NCBI RefSeq assembly: GCF_003248515.1
Contig: NZ_QFOB01000016.1
Coordinates: 3,676-67,675, forward strand
Direction: 5' to 3'
Length of the DNA: 64,000 nucleotides
Source: Sphingomonas sp.
Lineage (GTDB): Bacteria > Pseudomonadota > Alphaproteobacteria > Sphingomonadales > Sphingomonadaceae
The notes below the pieces were generated by a model, which ran no database searches, was not told where the DNA came from, and was given only the letters and a program-made list of their open reading frames with translations. Of the stretch, positions 16,724 through 25,646 are shown one piece after another; position 1 is the first letter of the stretch, and each line of letters begins with the position of its first letter. A program made the position numbers and the translations under genes.

Positions 16724-18110
16724 ATGCAGCCGCCTCACGCCCGGCGATGCGGCCGAATACCGTTCCGATCGTCATACCCACTCCTGCCGTATAGCCTTGC
16801 CCGAGGATGTTGCCGGCCATGATCTCACCGGCCGCCCACAGGTTCGCAAAGCCCGCATTTCCTTCGCGCAACACCTGCGCGCGATCGCTGACCTTCAGGC
16901 CATGATAGGTGAAGGTGATCCCCGGTCGCAGCGGATAGGCGAGATAAGGCGCGGTATCGATCCGCGCTGCCCAATGGCTCTTGGGCGGATCGAGCCCTTC
17001 CGTGTGACAGCCGTCGGCGGTCGACGTCGGATCGATGGCGCCGGGCCGGACACTGGCGTTGAAGGCGTCGATGGTCTCCTGCAGCACGACCGGATCAAGC
17101 TCGAGCGCGACCGCGAGCTCGGGGATCGTGTTCGCGCGCACCGGCGCGAAGATAGACGGCATGAACTTCGGTTCGGCCTTCGCGTCGCAGATCGAAAATG
17201 CGATCTGGTCCGGCTGCTGGGCGACGAGGCGACCCCAGATCGCGTAACGCTTCGGCCAGATGTCCTCGCCTTCGTCATAGAAGCGTCGCGCGTCGCGATT
17301 GACGACGATGCTGTAGGGAACGCTGTCCGAGCGACTGACGATGCCGCCATCGAATTTCGGCGAGCGGGCATCGATCGCGACCGCGTGCGCCTGGGTCGGG
17401 TCGCCGATCGTCTCCGCGCCTTGCGCGGCGAGGTTCTTGAGCACGGTGCCGCGCGCATAAGGCGTGCCGCGGATCAGGAAATTGTCGGCCGCCGGACCCC
17501 AAGCCTCGCGCAGCCAGTCCAGATTGGCCTGGAAGCCGCCGGAGGCGACGACGACTGCGCGCGGGTGGAGACGGCGAGCGAAGCCGTTGATCCGCGCGTC
17601 GACATGGCGAACGCGCTCATCGTCGCAGGAAAGCCCGATCACCTCGGCATCGTAGCGGATGTCGACGCCGAGCCGCTCGGCCAGCGCGTAATAGCTGTTC
17701 ACCAGCGCCTTGCCGCCGCCGAGGAAGAACGCGTTGGTTCGATTGAGGCTCAGCGTCCCTTTGAGGGCCGGCTGGAACTTGACTCCCGAGGCCTCCATGA
17801 AGCCATAGGCGTCGGTCGACTGCTGGATTGCCATCCGGGCAAGGTGTTCGTTCGTCTTGCCGCCCGTGACCCGAAGCAGATCCTGCCAATATTCCTCTTC
17901 GTCGTACGTGCCGAGCAGCACGCCGAGATCGCCTTGGTGACAGCAGCGGAAATTGCGCGTGTGCCGGCTGTTGCCACCACGGAACTCGATCGGTGCGTGC
18001 TCCAGCAGCATCACGCTCGCGCCCGCCTGGCGCGCGGTGACCGCCGCGACCAGCGCCGCATTGCCGCCGCCCACGACGAGCACGTCGATGTCGTTCACAT
18101 CTTCGATCAC
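16710..18110 (-). CDS. tcuA: TcuA-like FAD-dependent dehydrogenase (fumarate reductase/succinate dehydrogenase flavoprotein fold)
   Basis: A 466-residue flavoprotein of the FAD_binding_2 fold, resembling tricarballylate dehydrogenase TcuA. It has the dinucleotide motif VLVVGGGNAALVAAVTA near the N-terminus, the 'GGNSRHTRNFR' covalent/FAD region, and the C-terminal 'FANLWAAGEIMAGNILGQGYTAGVGMTIG'. The GTG start 9 bases past the aldolase stop has GAGG seven bases ahead; a longer frame upstream lies in the aldolase gene. It probably desaturates a carboxylic acid ring or side chain, passing electrons to the TcuB-like protein. The true substrate here is unlikely to be tricarballylate, given the surrounding aromatic-type genes. 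Confidence 0.85.
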   Translation of the reverse strand: MIEDVNDIDVLVVGGGNAALVAAVTARQAGASVMLLEHAPIEFRGGNSRHTRNFRCCHQGDLGVLLGTYDEEEYWQDLLRVTGGKTNEHLARMAIQQSTDAYGFMEASGVKFQPALKGTLSLNRTNAFFLGGGKALVNSYYALAERLGVDIRYDAEVIGLSCDDERVRHVDARINGFARRLHPRAVVVASGGFQANLDWLREAWGPAADNFLIRGTPYARGTVLKNLAAQGAETIGDPTQAHAVAIDARSPKFDGGIVSRSDSVPYSIVVNRDARRFYDEGEDIWPKRYAIWGRLVAQQPDQIAFSICDAKAEPKFMPSIFAPVRANTIPELAVALELDPVVLQETIDAFNASVRPGAIDPTSTADGCHTEGLDPPKSHWAARIDTAPYLAYPLRPGITFTYHGLKVSDRAQVLREGNAGFANLWAAGEIMAGNILGQGYTAGVGMTIGTVFGRIAGREAAAYVGS

Positions 18111-18118
18111 GAAACGCC

Positions 18119-18907
18119 TCAATCGCGGTACGAGGGATCGAGCCGATCGAGCTTGCGCAGCAGACCTTCCCATTCGAGCAGGCCGTACCGACGGATCGCG
18201 CCAGGCGCGTACATCGCCGTCGATTTCTCGACGACATCATCGGGAAGGATGTTGAGTTCCGTGTTGCATGCCATTGCCGCCGCCTGCGCCTGGCACGCGC
18301 GCTCAAGCCCGTACATGTAGTTGAACGCTTCGGCGACGGTCGGCCCGACGCTCAGCAAGCCGTGGTTGCGCAGGATCGCGACCTTCTTGTCACCGAGATC
18401 GGCAGCGAGCTTCTCCCGCTCGCCGGGATCCCGCTCCGGCCCGCTGAAGTCGTGATAGGCGACATGGTCGATGAAGCGGTGCGCCATCTGGGTGAGCGGG
18501 AGCAGCCCGCATTTGAGCGAAGCGATCGCCAGCCCGGCGGTGGTGTGGGTGTGCATCGCCGCGCCGATGTCCGGCCGTGCGATGTAGAGCGCGCTGTGAA
18601 TGACGAACCCGGCGGGGTGAAGGCCGTGGTTCTCGAGCGGTTTGGTCAGGACGTTGCCGTCCATGTCGACCTTGAGCAGCGACGAGGCCGTCATCTCGTC
18701 GAACAGCAGACCGTGCGAGTTGATCAGAAAGGCGTTCGGTTCGTCCGGCACGCGCGCGCTGATATGGGTGTAGATCATGTCCGACATGCCGTAGCGGTCG
18801 CACAGCCGGTACGCGGCCGCGAGATCGACGCGGGCCTGCCATTCGGCGTCGCTGACATAGTCCCTGATCGAGGGATTGGCGATGGCATGCAGCGCAGCGC
18901 TGGCCAT
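18119..18907 (-). CDS. Class II aldolase/adducin family protein
   Basis: A 262-residue class II (zinc) aldolase-fold protein. The metal site is visible as AAMHTHTTAG (HTH) with a second His in ILRNHGLLSVG; 'MSDMIYTHISARVP' is the family N-terminal signature. Some relatives are aldolases, others decarboxylases or dehydratases of aromatic acids. First gene of the seven-gene operon that continues with tcuA-like, tcuB-like, GST, SDR, DoxX and MFS genes, with only 8 bases to the next gene. The promoter must be in the divergent 147-base gap before the FAH genes. Confidence 0.87.
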   Translation of the reverse strand: MASAALHAIANPSIRDYVSDAEWQARVDLAAAYRLCDRYGMSDMIYTHISARVPDEPNAFLINSHGLLFDEMTASSLLKVDMDGNVLTKPLENHGLHPAGFVIHSALYIARPDIGAAMHTHTTAGLAIASLKCGLLPLTQMAHRFIDHVAYHDFSGPERDPGEREKLAADLGDKKVAILRNHGLLSVGPTVAEAFNYMYGLERACQAQAAAMACNTELNILPDDVVEKSTAMYAPGAIRRYGLLEWEGLLRKLDRLDPSYRD

Positions 18908-19054
18908 GATCTTCTCCTACTCCAATTGCAGTTCAACGTGCGCGCGACGGCGGTCTCGGGCAAGCGAGGAAGCCGCTGCACATGTTGAGTTTCCGTCGTC
19001 GCAGGGTTGCAATCGTCGCTGGCCCGGCAGGGCTGCGTCGCGCATGGCCATGTG

Positions 19055-19930
19055 ATGCGATATGTGACGGTAGACCATGACGGCCGGGAGCGGGTGGGAA
19101 CGCTGGAGGATGACACCGTCCTCCTCCTGCCGGAGGAAAACGGCGATCTCGTCGATGTGATCGCGCGGGGCACCCCGCTGCCCGGCGAGCGACAGGCGGT
19201 CGCGCTCTCAGCCTGCCGTCTGCTCGCGCCGATTCGCCGCTTTCGCCGCGATCTGTTGTGCGTCGGGCTCAACTACCACGCGCATTTCGAGGAAGGTCGG
19301 GAGCGACGCCCGGAAGGCTTCGAGATGCCCACCGCGCCGACTTTCTTCACCAAGGGGCCCGACAGCGTCGTCGGGCCCGAGGCCGGCATCCCGCACGACC
19401 CCCGGCTCTCCCAGAAATGGGACTATGAGGCGGAGATCGCACTCGTGATCGGGCGCGCCGGACGCAGCATCCCCCGGAATCGCGCCTGGGACCATGTCTT
19501 CGGCTTCACGCTCGCCAACGACGTGTCGGCACGCGACCTGCAGCGCCGTCATGGCGGCCAATGGTTCAAGGGCAAAAGCCTGGATGGCAGCTGTCCGCTC
19601 GGCCCGTTCGTCGCGACCCGCGACGAGGTCGATCTCGCGACGATGCGCCTGACCTGCGACGTCAACGGCGAACGGCGGCAGAGCGCCCCGGCGGCGGCTA
19701 TGGTGTTCGACGTCGCCGACATCATCGCCGAAGCCTCGTTCGGCATGACGCTGCGGCCGGGGGACGTCATTCTGACGGGTACGCCGGCGGGCATCGGCAA
19801 CGCCATGAAGCCGCCGCGCTATCTTGCTCCCGGCGATATCATCGAGATCGCTGCCGATGGACTCGGCACGTTGCGCTCGAGCGTCTTCGCCGCCGACCTG
19901 GTCGGTGATTCCGACGTCCATCCCTTCTGA
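19055..19930 (+). CDS. Fumarylacetoacetate hydrolase (FAH) family protein 1
   Basis: A 291-residue FAH-family protein. It has LCVGLNYHAHFEE with the first metal ligands, DYEAEIALVIGR, 'GFTLANDVSARDLQ', 'KSLDGSCPLGPF' and the closing GDVILTGTPAGIG. The family cleaves C-C bonds of diketo acids or hydrates/decarboxylates meta-cleavage products (HpaG, MhpD-like). The start is the ATG giving MRYVTVD; longer frames have no ribosome-binding site. It is followed after 13 bases by a second FAH gene. Confidence 0.88.
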   Translation: MRYVTVDHDGRERVGTLEDDTVLLLPEENGDLVDVIARGTPLPGERQAVALSACRLLAPIRRFRRDLLCVGLNYHAHFEEGRERRPEGFEMPTAPTFFTKGPDSVVGPEAGIPHDPRLSQKWDYEAEIALVIGRAGRSIPRNRAWDHVFGFTLANDVSARDLQRRHGGQWFKGKSLDGSCPLGPFVATRDEVDLATMRLTCDVNGERRQSAPAAAMVFDVADIIAEASFGMTLRPGDVILTGTPAGIGNAMKPPRYLAPGDIIEIAADGLGTLRSSVFAADLVGDSDVHPF

Positions 19931-19943
19931 GAGGTAGTCTTCG

Positions 19944-20798
19944 ATGCGTTTGATCCGATATCGCCATGCCGGCCGCGACAGTTATGGCGTGGTCAAGGGC
20001 GAGGCGATCGTCGATCTCTCGCCGCTGCTGCCCTATGGCGATGTCCGCGCCTTGCTCGAGGCCGGCATGCTCGCGCAGGCGGAAGAGCTCGCCGCCGTGC
20101 GTGAAGGCGACCTGGCGGTCGACGATGTGGAAGTCCTGCTGCCGGTCGATCGCCCGCGCAAGATCATCTGCATCGGCATCAACTATGCCGAGAGGCACGA
20201 GGAATATAACGATCCGAGCGCGCCGTCGCCCCGGCCCAACATGTTCCTGCGGACGGTCGAGTCGTTCGTCGCCCACGGGCAACCGATCGTGCGTCCCAAG
20301 GTGTCCGATCAGCTCGACTATGAGGGCGAGATCGCGCTCGTGATCGGGCGGCACGGCCGCTACATCGAGGAGGCCGACGCGCTGTCGCATGTCGCCGGGC
20401 TGACGGTCGCCAACGAAGGCACGCTGCGCGACTGGCTCAAGCATTCCAAGAAGAACATCACTCAAGGCAAGAACTTCGACGCGAGCGGCAGCATGGGCCC
20501 GTGGATCGAGACCGACCGATCGCTGCTCACCGCGGAACTTCGCGTCCAGACCTGGGTCTCGGGCGAGCAACGGCAGAATGATACCACCGCGCGGATGGTC
20601 TATCCCTTCGCCCACCTCATCCATTACGTCTCGCAGTTTAGCGCGCTGCATCCCGGCGACGTGATCCTGACCGGAACGCCGACCGGCGCCGGCATCCGCA
20701 TGGACCCGCCCAGGTTTCTCACGCCCGGCGACACGCTCACGATCGAGGTGTCGGGTGTCGGTCGCCTCGAAAACCCGATCGTCGACGAGCCCCGGTGA
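19944..20798 (+). CDS. Fumarylacetoacetate hydrolase (FAH) family protein 2
   Basis: A 284-residue FAH-family protein, clearly a distinct paralogue of its neighbour: KIICIGINYAERHEEYN, LDYEGEIALVIGR, KHSKKNITQGKNFDASGSMGPW and HPGDVILTGTPTG. The metal-binding Glu/Asp motifs are present. Its C-terminal end overlaps the next gene by 4 bases. Two adjacent FAH proteins suggest successive steps, such as tautomerisation or hydration followed by C-C cleavage of a ring-opened product. Confidence 0.88.
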   Translation: MRLIRYRHAGRDSYGVVKGEAIVDLSPLLPYGDVRALLEAGMLAQAEELAAVREGDLAVDDVEVLLPVDRPRKIICIGINYAERHEEYNDPSAPSPRPNMFLRTVESFVAHGQPIVRPKVSDQLDYEGEIALVIGRHGRYIEEADALSHVAGLTVANEGTLRDWLKHSKKNITQGKNFDASGSMGPWIETDRSLLTAELRVQTWVSGEQRQNDTTARMVYPFAHLIHYVSQFSALHPGDVILTGTPTGAGIRMDPPRFLTPGDTLTIEVSGVGRLENPIVDEPR

Positions 20799-21187
20799 AC
20801 GCCCATCCCGATGCCGATGCGGTGATCGCAGCCGAACGGGAGCGTCTCGCCGCGATGCTCGCCGGCGACGACGTGATGTTGACCGGGCTCATGCATCCCG
20901 GGCTGATCTATCTCCACGCGTCCGGCAAAGCCGACGATCGGACTTCCTATCTCGACAAGCTCCGACGCGGTGTCATCCGATATCGGTCGGCCGACCTCGG
21001 AGCCGTCAGCTGTCGCGGCACGGGCTCTATCGCCTCGCTGGAGGGCGATATTGCGATGCGCATCGAGCGCGAGGGGGTCGAGCGAGCGACGGCGCTGGCG
21101 TTCACCGCGATCTGGCAGCTCGACGAGACCGGCTGGCGGCTGTGCGCATGGGCCGGGACGAAACGCGACGACCAGCGTCGAGACTGA
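20795..21187 (+). CDS. NTF2-like (DUF4440/SnoaL-type) small protein
   Basis: A 130-residue protein starting with GTG in a GTGA overlap with the FAH gene. It has the alpha+beta barrel pattern of the NTF2-like superfamily: an N-terminal helix (DAVIAAERERLAAML), the segment LTGLMHPGLIYLHASGKADD typical of DUF4440, and strands ending with 'WQLDETGWRLCAWAGT'. Such proteins are small isomerases, dehydratases or binding proteins. Its role here is unknown; the operon suggests a pathway intermediate as ligand. Confidence 0.75.
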   Translation: MNAHPDADAVIAAERERLAAMLAGDDVMLTGLMHPGLIYLHASGKADDRTSYLDKLRRGVIRYRSADLGAVSCRGTGSIASLEGDIAMRIEREGVERATALAFTAIWQLDETGWRLCAWAGTKRDDQRRD

Positions 21188-21234
21188 GCGACGGCGATCG
21201 GACGTCCGGCCCGCCGCGGCTCAGCGCCAACGCA

Positions 21235-22866
21235 TCAGCCGACCCGTTGGAGCGGCGCTTGCGTACCGACCGAGACCGGCGGGGCTGCCGCGAGCGTCGC
21301 TCCGAAGCCGCCGATCAATGCCTCCAGCGAGCTGTCGTCGTTCGCGAAGCCGAACACATAGCGGTCGGGGCGGACGAGCACCGCGGTCGCGGCGGCCTCC
21401 TCCATCCACGCCCGGAACACATCGCCCGTCTCGACCAGCACCTGATCACCGTCACCGACGGGCAGTGCGCGCGGCCGGTCGAGGACCGAGCGCAACACCG
21501 CGATGGTGCTGCCGCTTGCGGCGAGCGTCGCCCGCGCCGCCGCGGACAGGCCCGTCAGCGTCTCGGGCTCGCGCGCGATCAGCAAGAACGCCCCGGGCAC
21601 GACATCGTCCAGCCGCCGGGTGGCGATACCGACCTGGAGGTCGGGCTGGACGAACAACGAGCCGGCGCCCGGCATCGGCGCGCCGCTTGCATCGCGGGCG
21701 ATCGCGCCGTCGATCAGACCCGGGATGTAGCGGTGCCGAACCCGCTCGATCGCGCCGCGCGCGCCTTCTTCGCGGAGCCGAGCGTCCCGCGCGATCGCGG
21801 CCTGCTCATCGAGCTCGCCGATGATCAGTCCGCGCTCCTTGGACAATCCGACGAGGCGCTTGACGTGGGGCTTGCGCTCGAGCTCGTAGGTATCGAGGAG
21901 GGCCGCGCCGGCGCGGCCCTCCTCGACCGCAAGGATCTTCCACGCGAGGTTTGCGGCGTCGCGGACGCCTGCGCACATGCCCTGTCCCATGAACGGTGGC
22001 ATCTGGTGCGCGCTGTCGCCCATCAGGAAGATCGGGCCGTCGCGCCAGCGCTCGGCGACGAGCGCGTGGAACCGGTAGACCGCGCTCCGCCACAGGTCGA
22101 CGGCATCGACGTCGACGAAGGTCGCGAGCACCTCGCGCACCGCCGCATCGTCGCGAAATCGGTCGGGATCCTCGCCGGGGAGCAGCTTGATTTCCCAGCG
22201 GCGCAGATCGCGCGGCCCGATCACCGCGGTGCCGGGACGCGATGGCCGGCAATATTGCGTGCTGCGCGCCGGCATCGCGGTCTCGCGCAACAGCCAGGCA
22301 TCGACCACCAGCCACCATTGGTCGAAGGCGAGATCCTCGTAGCCGATTCCAAGGCTCTTGCGGATCGCGCTGTTGGCGCCGTCACACGCGAGGAGATAGC
22401 GTGCGCGATAGCGTTTCGTTACACCGTCCGGGCCGACGAGATCAGCGATCGCGGCATCGCCGTCGCGAACGACGCTCGCAACCTCGTGCGAGAGCAGTAC
22501 CTCGGCGCCGCGCGAACGGACCTTCTCGCGCAGCAGCGCTTCCAGCTCGGGTTGGATGAAGTGAAAGGCCGTCGGCCAGGATAGCGGATAAGGCGGGGGC
22601 GCGATGTCGATCGTCATGATCGGCTCGCCGTCGACCCCGAGATAGTCGGTGCCGCGATGGGCCCGACAGAGCGGCGCCAGCTCGTCGGCCACGCCGGCGG
22701 CCTGTAGGATCCGCATGATCTCGTGGTCACCGGTGATGGCGCGTGGCTTGTCGTAGATCGCGGCGGCGCGCTCGGCCACCGCGACGCTCAGGCCCCGACC
22801 CGCGAGCAGCGCCGCGGCGACCGCACCGACCGGGCCGTAGCCGCAGATCAGGACATCGACATCCAC
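21235..22866 (-). CDS. FAD-dependent aromatic monooxygenase (MhpA-like)
   Basis: A 543-residue class A flavin hydroxylase related to 3-(3-hydroxyphenyl)propionate hydroxylase. It has DVLICGYGPVGAVAA (GxGxxG) at the N-terminus, the 'DG' motif in YLLACDGANSAIR, and the second FAD motif FLMGDSAHQMPPFMGQGMCAGVRDA. A C-terminal thioredoxin-like part (residues about 400-543) is as in the family. It would ortho-hydroxylate a phenol to a catechol, using NAD(P)H. The GTG start at the end of the upstream dioxygenase gene is chosen; the open frame extends further but inside that gene. It forms a two-gene operon with the extradiol dioxygenase. Confidence 0.87.
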   Translation of the reverse strand: MDVDVLICGYGPVGAVAAALLAGRGLSVAVAERAAAIYDKPRAITGDHEIMRILQAAGVADELAPLCRAHRGTDYLGVDGEPIMTIDIAPPPYPLSWPTAFHFIQPELEALLREKVRSRGAEVLLSHEVASVVRDGDAAIADLVGPDGVTKRYRARYLLACDGANSAIRKSLGIGYEDLAFDQWWLVVDAWLLRETAMPARSTQYCRPSRPGTAVIGPRDLRRWEIKLLPGEDPDRFRDDAAVREVLATFVDVDAVDLWRSAVYRFHALVAERWRDGPIFLMGDSAHQMPPFMGQGMCAGVRDAANLAWKILAVEEGRAGAALLDTYELERKPHVKRLVGLSKERGLIIGELDEQAAIARDARLREEGARGAIERVRHRYIPGLIDGAIARDASGAPMPGAGSLFVQPDLQVGIATRRLDDVVPGAFLLIAREPETLTGLSAAARATLAASGSTIAVLRSVLDRPRALPVGDGDQVLVETGDVFRAWMEEAAATAVLVRPDRYVFGFANDDSSLEALIGGFGATLAAAPPVSVGTQAPLQRVG

Positions 22867-22879
22867 CGTCGCGGCGGGG

Positions 22880-23881
22880 TCAGGACTTGGCGGCAAGATA
22901 CTTCTCCAGAGTGAGCGGGTTCGGCGCCGGATCGGGGAGCGACAGGGGCGATCCGGGGAACGGCGAGGCGTCGTCGAACCAGGTGCGCTGCGCGGGAAGC
23001 CCCCATTGCGCGACCACGGTTGCGGCCGTCCGATCCCAGCGCACCGGCTCGAGCTCGCTGTCCATCGCCGTGTAGGTGGTGCTGTTGAGCTCGATGCGAT
23101 GGCCGTCGGGATCGCGGAAATAGACGAACAGCGCATGGCCCGCACCGTGTCGCCCTGGACCGCGCTCCACCGCATCGGCGAAGCCGAGCTCGCCCGCGGC
23201 GTCGCAACCGGCGATCACGCCCTGGTTGTCCGCCACCATGAACGCCGTGTGGTGCAACCGGGGACCACGGCCGTTCACCAGCACGAAGTCGTGCGAATTG
23301 CCCTTGCGCTGGAGGAAGGCTGCGGTGGTGCGGCCCTCACCGTCGACGATATATTCGGAGGCGCGGAAGCCGAGCGGGGTATAGTCGTTCCAGGCGGCTG
23401 CCGCGTCGGGCACCAGCACCTGGAAATGGTCGAGCCGGAGTGCCTTGCCGCCCTGATGGCAGCTGAACTTCACGAGCAGACGCGGAACGACGTCCATGCT
23501 CGCGCAGAATTCGAGTTTGATGCCGCGCGGATCGGTCACGTGCAGCGTCCGGCGTTGGAACGGCATCTCGACCCATTCCGGGTTCCATCCCCGCGCCTCG
23601 AACCAGGTGTACCCCTGCTCGAGATCGTCTTCCGTGAGCACCCGGAAGCCGATCCGTTCGCAGGTGCCGGGCGCATCGGAGCGCTGGAGGACGATGCTGT
23701 GGTGACAGGCTTCTTCCAGACCGCGCAGATAGACGGCCTCGGCCGTCTCATCGGTAACGGCCACTCCGAAGATGCCGGTGTAGAAGGCTTTCGATGCGGC
23801 GAGATCGCGCACGTTGAGGCGGACATGGCTTGCGCGCGTGACGCGGAACGGCGGATCGAAGACAGGGGCGGGTATGGCCAT
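22880..23881 (-). CDS. Extradiol (type I, VOC-fold) catechol dioxygenase
   Basis: A 333-residue two-domain VOC protein of the catechol 2,3-dioxygenase type. The iron ligands are visible in the C-terminal domain: His in RLDHFQVLV, His in LHHTAFMV and Glu in DGHRIELNS. This is the order of type I extradiol dioxygenases. The ATG follows AGGAG at seven bases. The monooxygenase gene is 13 bases downstream, so hydroxylation and meta-cleavage of the ring are encoded together. Residues after the Glu (LEPVRWDRTAATVVAQWGLPAQ) form a longer tail than in short BphC types. Confidence 0.88.
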   Translation of the reverse strand: MAIPAPVFDPPFRVTRASHVRLNVRDLAASKAFYTGIFGVAVTDETAEAVYLRGLEEACHHSIVLQRSDAPGTCERIGFRVLTEDDLEQGYTWFEARGWNPEWVEMPFQRRTLHVTDPRGIKLEFCASMDVVPRLLVKFSCHQGGKALRLDHFQVLVPDAAAAWNDYTPLGFRASEYIVDGEGRTTAAFLQRKGNSHDFVLVNGRGPRLHHTAFMVADNQGVIAGCDAAGELGFADAVERGPGRHGAGHALFVYFRDPDGHRIELNSTTYTAMDSELEPVRWDRTAATVVAQWGLPAQRTWFDDASPFPGSPLSLPDPAPNPLTLEKYLAAKS

Positions 23882-24084
23882 GTTGGGGCTCCTCTCGGGT
23901 CGTTTGGTGCGCCAAGCCGCCACGTCGCGCAACGGACAGGACGGCGGCTGCGGCGACAAGAATTCACAGCATCCGGCTTGATCTGCGGGCGCGCGCATTG
24001 ATCTTTGCTCGCTGGCGATGCCGGCGGCGCGGGGGTAAGCCGGTGGCGGGATCAATCGCGATCGATCCCGGGAGCAACGACACG

Positions 24085-24777
24085 ATGACGCGCATTCAGA
24101 TCGCCAGCCGGGCAGACGGGTTCGAGTTCGACGCGCTATCGGCGGCGGCGCAAGGCGCTCGCCGCGGCGGCGTGGTCGTTATCCAGGAGATTTTCGGCCT
24201 CGATCGTTACGTCTTCGAGGACGTCGAGCGATGGTCGGCCGCCGGGTTCGAAGCGCTCGCGCCGTCGCTTTTCGATCGTCAGGGCAGAGATTTCGTCGTC
24301 GACACCCGCGAGCCTGCCGACATGCAGGCCGGAATGGCGCGCGCCCAGGCGCACGATCCGGCGCTCGCGCTGGCCGACGTGCTGAGCTGCGTCGGTCGTC
24401 TCGCCGCGGATGGCCCCGTCTTCGTCGTCGGCTATTGTTTCGGCGGCAGCCTCGCCTGGAAGGTGGCGGCAGAGGCCGAAAGCGGCGTCGCTGCCGTGTC
24501 CTGCTATTATGGCGGTCAGATCCCGGCCAACGCGGCCCTTGCGCTGCATTGCCCGACGATCGCGCATTTCGGCGGCAAGGACGCCTTCATCCCGGCCGAT
24601 GCCGCGGTGACTGCGATCCACGCGGCGCATCCCGACGTGCCGGTGTACGTCTATGCGCGGTCCGGCCACGGCTTTAACAATGCCGGACGGCCGGACTCCG
24701 ACCCCGAGGATGCCGCGCTCGCCCGGGTCAGGACCGTCGCCCATTTCGTCGAGGCCGGCGGCCGCGCACCGGCGTGA
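24085..24777 (+). CDS. Dienelactone hydrolase family protein
   Basis: A 230-residue dienelactone hydrolase-fold protein. The Cys nucleophile lies in VVGYCFGGSL (Cys118), the acid in HFGGKDAFIP and the His in RSGHGFNN; Glu35 in QEIFGLD is the conserved DLH glutamate. In the ortho-cleavage pathway the enzyme opens dienelactones to maleylacetate. The ATG at 24085 follows GGAG; the frame runs upstream into the divergent promoter region. It overlaps the SMP-30 gene by 4 bases, pairing two lactonases. Confidence 0.88.
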   Translation: MTRIQIASRADGFEFDALSAAAQGARRGGVVVIQEIFGLDRYVFEDVERWSAAGFEALAPSLFDRQGRDFVVDTREPADMQAGMARAQAHDPALALADVLSCVGRLAADGPVFVVGYCFGGSLAWKVAAEAESGVAAVSCYYGGQIPANAALALHCPTIAHFGGKDAFIPADAAVTAIHAAHPDVPVYVYARSGHGFNNAGRPDSDPEDAALARVRTVAHFVEAGGRAPA

Positions 24778-25646
24778 CGGCGATCGCGGTCCTCACCGAC
24801 GAGCGCGACGCGCTCGGCGAAAGTCCCGTCTGGGACGAGCGTGCCGGTCGCCTCTACTGGGTGGACATTCGCGCGCCCTCGATCCGCTGGCTCGACGGCG
24901 ATGGCCGCCGCGGCACCCTGCCCTGCCCTGCCGTCGTCGGCTGCGTGGGTCTCGCGGCCGGGACGGGTCTGGTCGCAGCCCTGCAAACCGGCTTCCATCG
25001 CGTCGGCTTGGCGGAGGGTCGGTTTGAGCCGATCGCCGACCCCGAGCGGGACGTGCCGGGCAACCGCTTCAACGACGGCCGCGTCGATCGCGACGGCAAT
25101 TTCTGGGCCAGCACGATGAACGACGCTGCCCGCCGACCAGACGGCAGCCTTTACCGGCTCGCTGCAGACGGCGGCGTGACGCGTCGTTTCACCGGCTGGG
25201 ATATCCTCAACGCCACCGCGTTCAGCCTCGACGGCACCATCCTCTATCAGGCCGATACCTTTCGCGACCGGCTTTGGGCCTTTCCTCATGACCGAAGCGA
25301 CGGTCGGCTCGGTGAGCCGCGTCTGCTCCTCGACACGAGCAGCTTCGGCGGCCATCCGGACGGGGCGACGGTCGATGCCGCAGGCGCGCTGTGGGTCGCG
25401 CTGCAAGGCGCGGGACGCCTGTTACGCATCACACCGGCGGGCATGGTCGACCGCATCGTCGAGCTGCCCGTCACTCAGCCGACCAGCTGCACTTTCGGCG
25501 GCGCCGGTTTCGAGATGCTTTTCGTCACCACGGCGGCGCAGCGACTGTCCGACGAGGCGCTCGCGGCTCAGCCGATGGCGGGTTGCATCCTCGCGCTCTC
25601 GGGCTGCGGGTCGGGCATCGCCGAATCGCGTTGGGTTGGCGCCTGA
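24774..25646 (+). CDS. SMP-30/gluconolactonase family lactonase
   Basis: A 290-residue six-bladed beta-propeller of the SMP-30/gluconolactonase/LRE family, starting at GTG in a GTGA overlap. The metal site is indicated by the N-terminal LGESPVWDERAGRLYWVDI Glu, the Asn in NRFNDGRVDRDGNFW and the Asp in FSLDGTILYQADT. It hydrolyses a lactone. The last 79 bases overlap the end of the convergent LysR gene, so the two C-termini are encoded on opposite strands of the same DNA. Confidence 0.86.
   Translation: MTAIAVLTDERDALGESPVWDERAGRLYWVDIRAPSIRWLDGDGRRGTLPCPAVVGCVGLAAGTGLVAALQTGFHRVGLAEGRFEPIADPERDVPGNRFNDGRVDRDGNFWASTMNDAARRPDGSLYRLAADGGVTRRFTGWDILNATAFSLDGTILYQADTFRDRLWAFPHDRSDGRLGEPRLLLDTSSFGGHPDGATVDAAGALWVALQGAGRLLRITPAGMVDRIVELPVTQPTSCTFGGAGFEMLFVTTAAQRLSDEALAAQPMAGCILALSGCGSGIAESRWVGA

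Noticed and set aside
20755..22584. Plus-strand open frame of 609 codons
   Set aside because: Antisense to the flavin monooxygenase and overlapping the NTF2-like gene; Arg-rich translation without domain.
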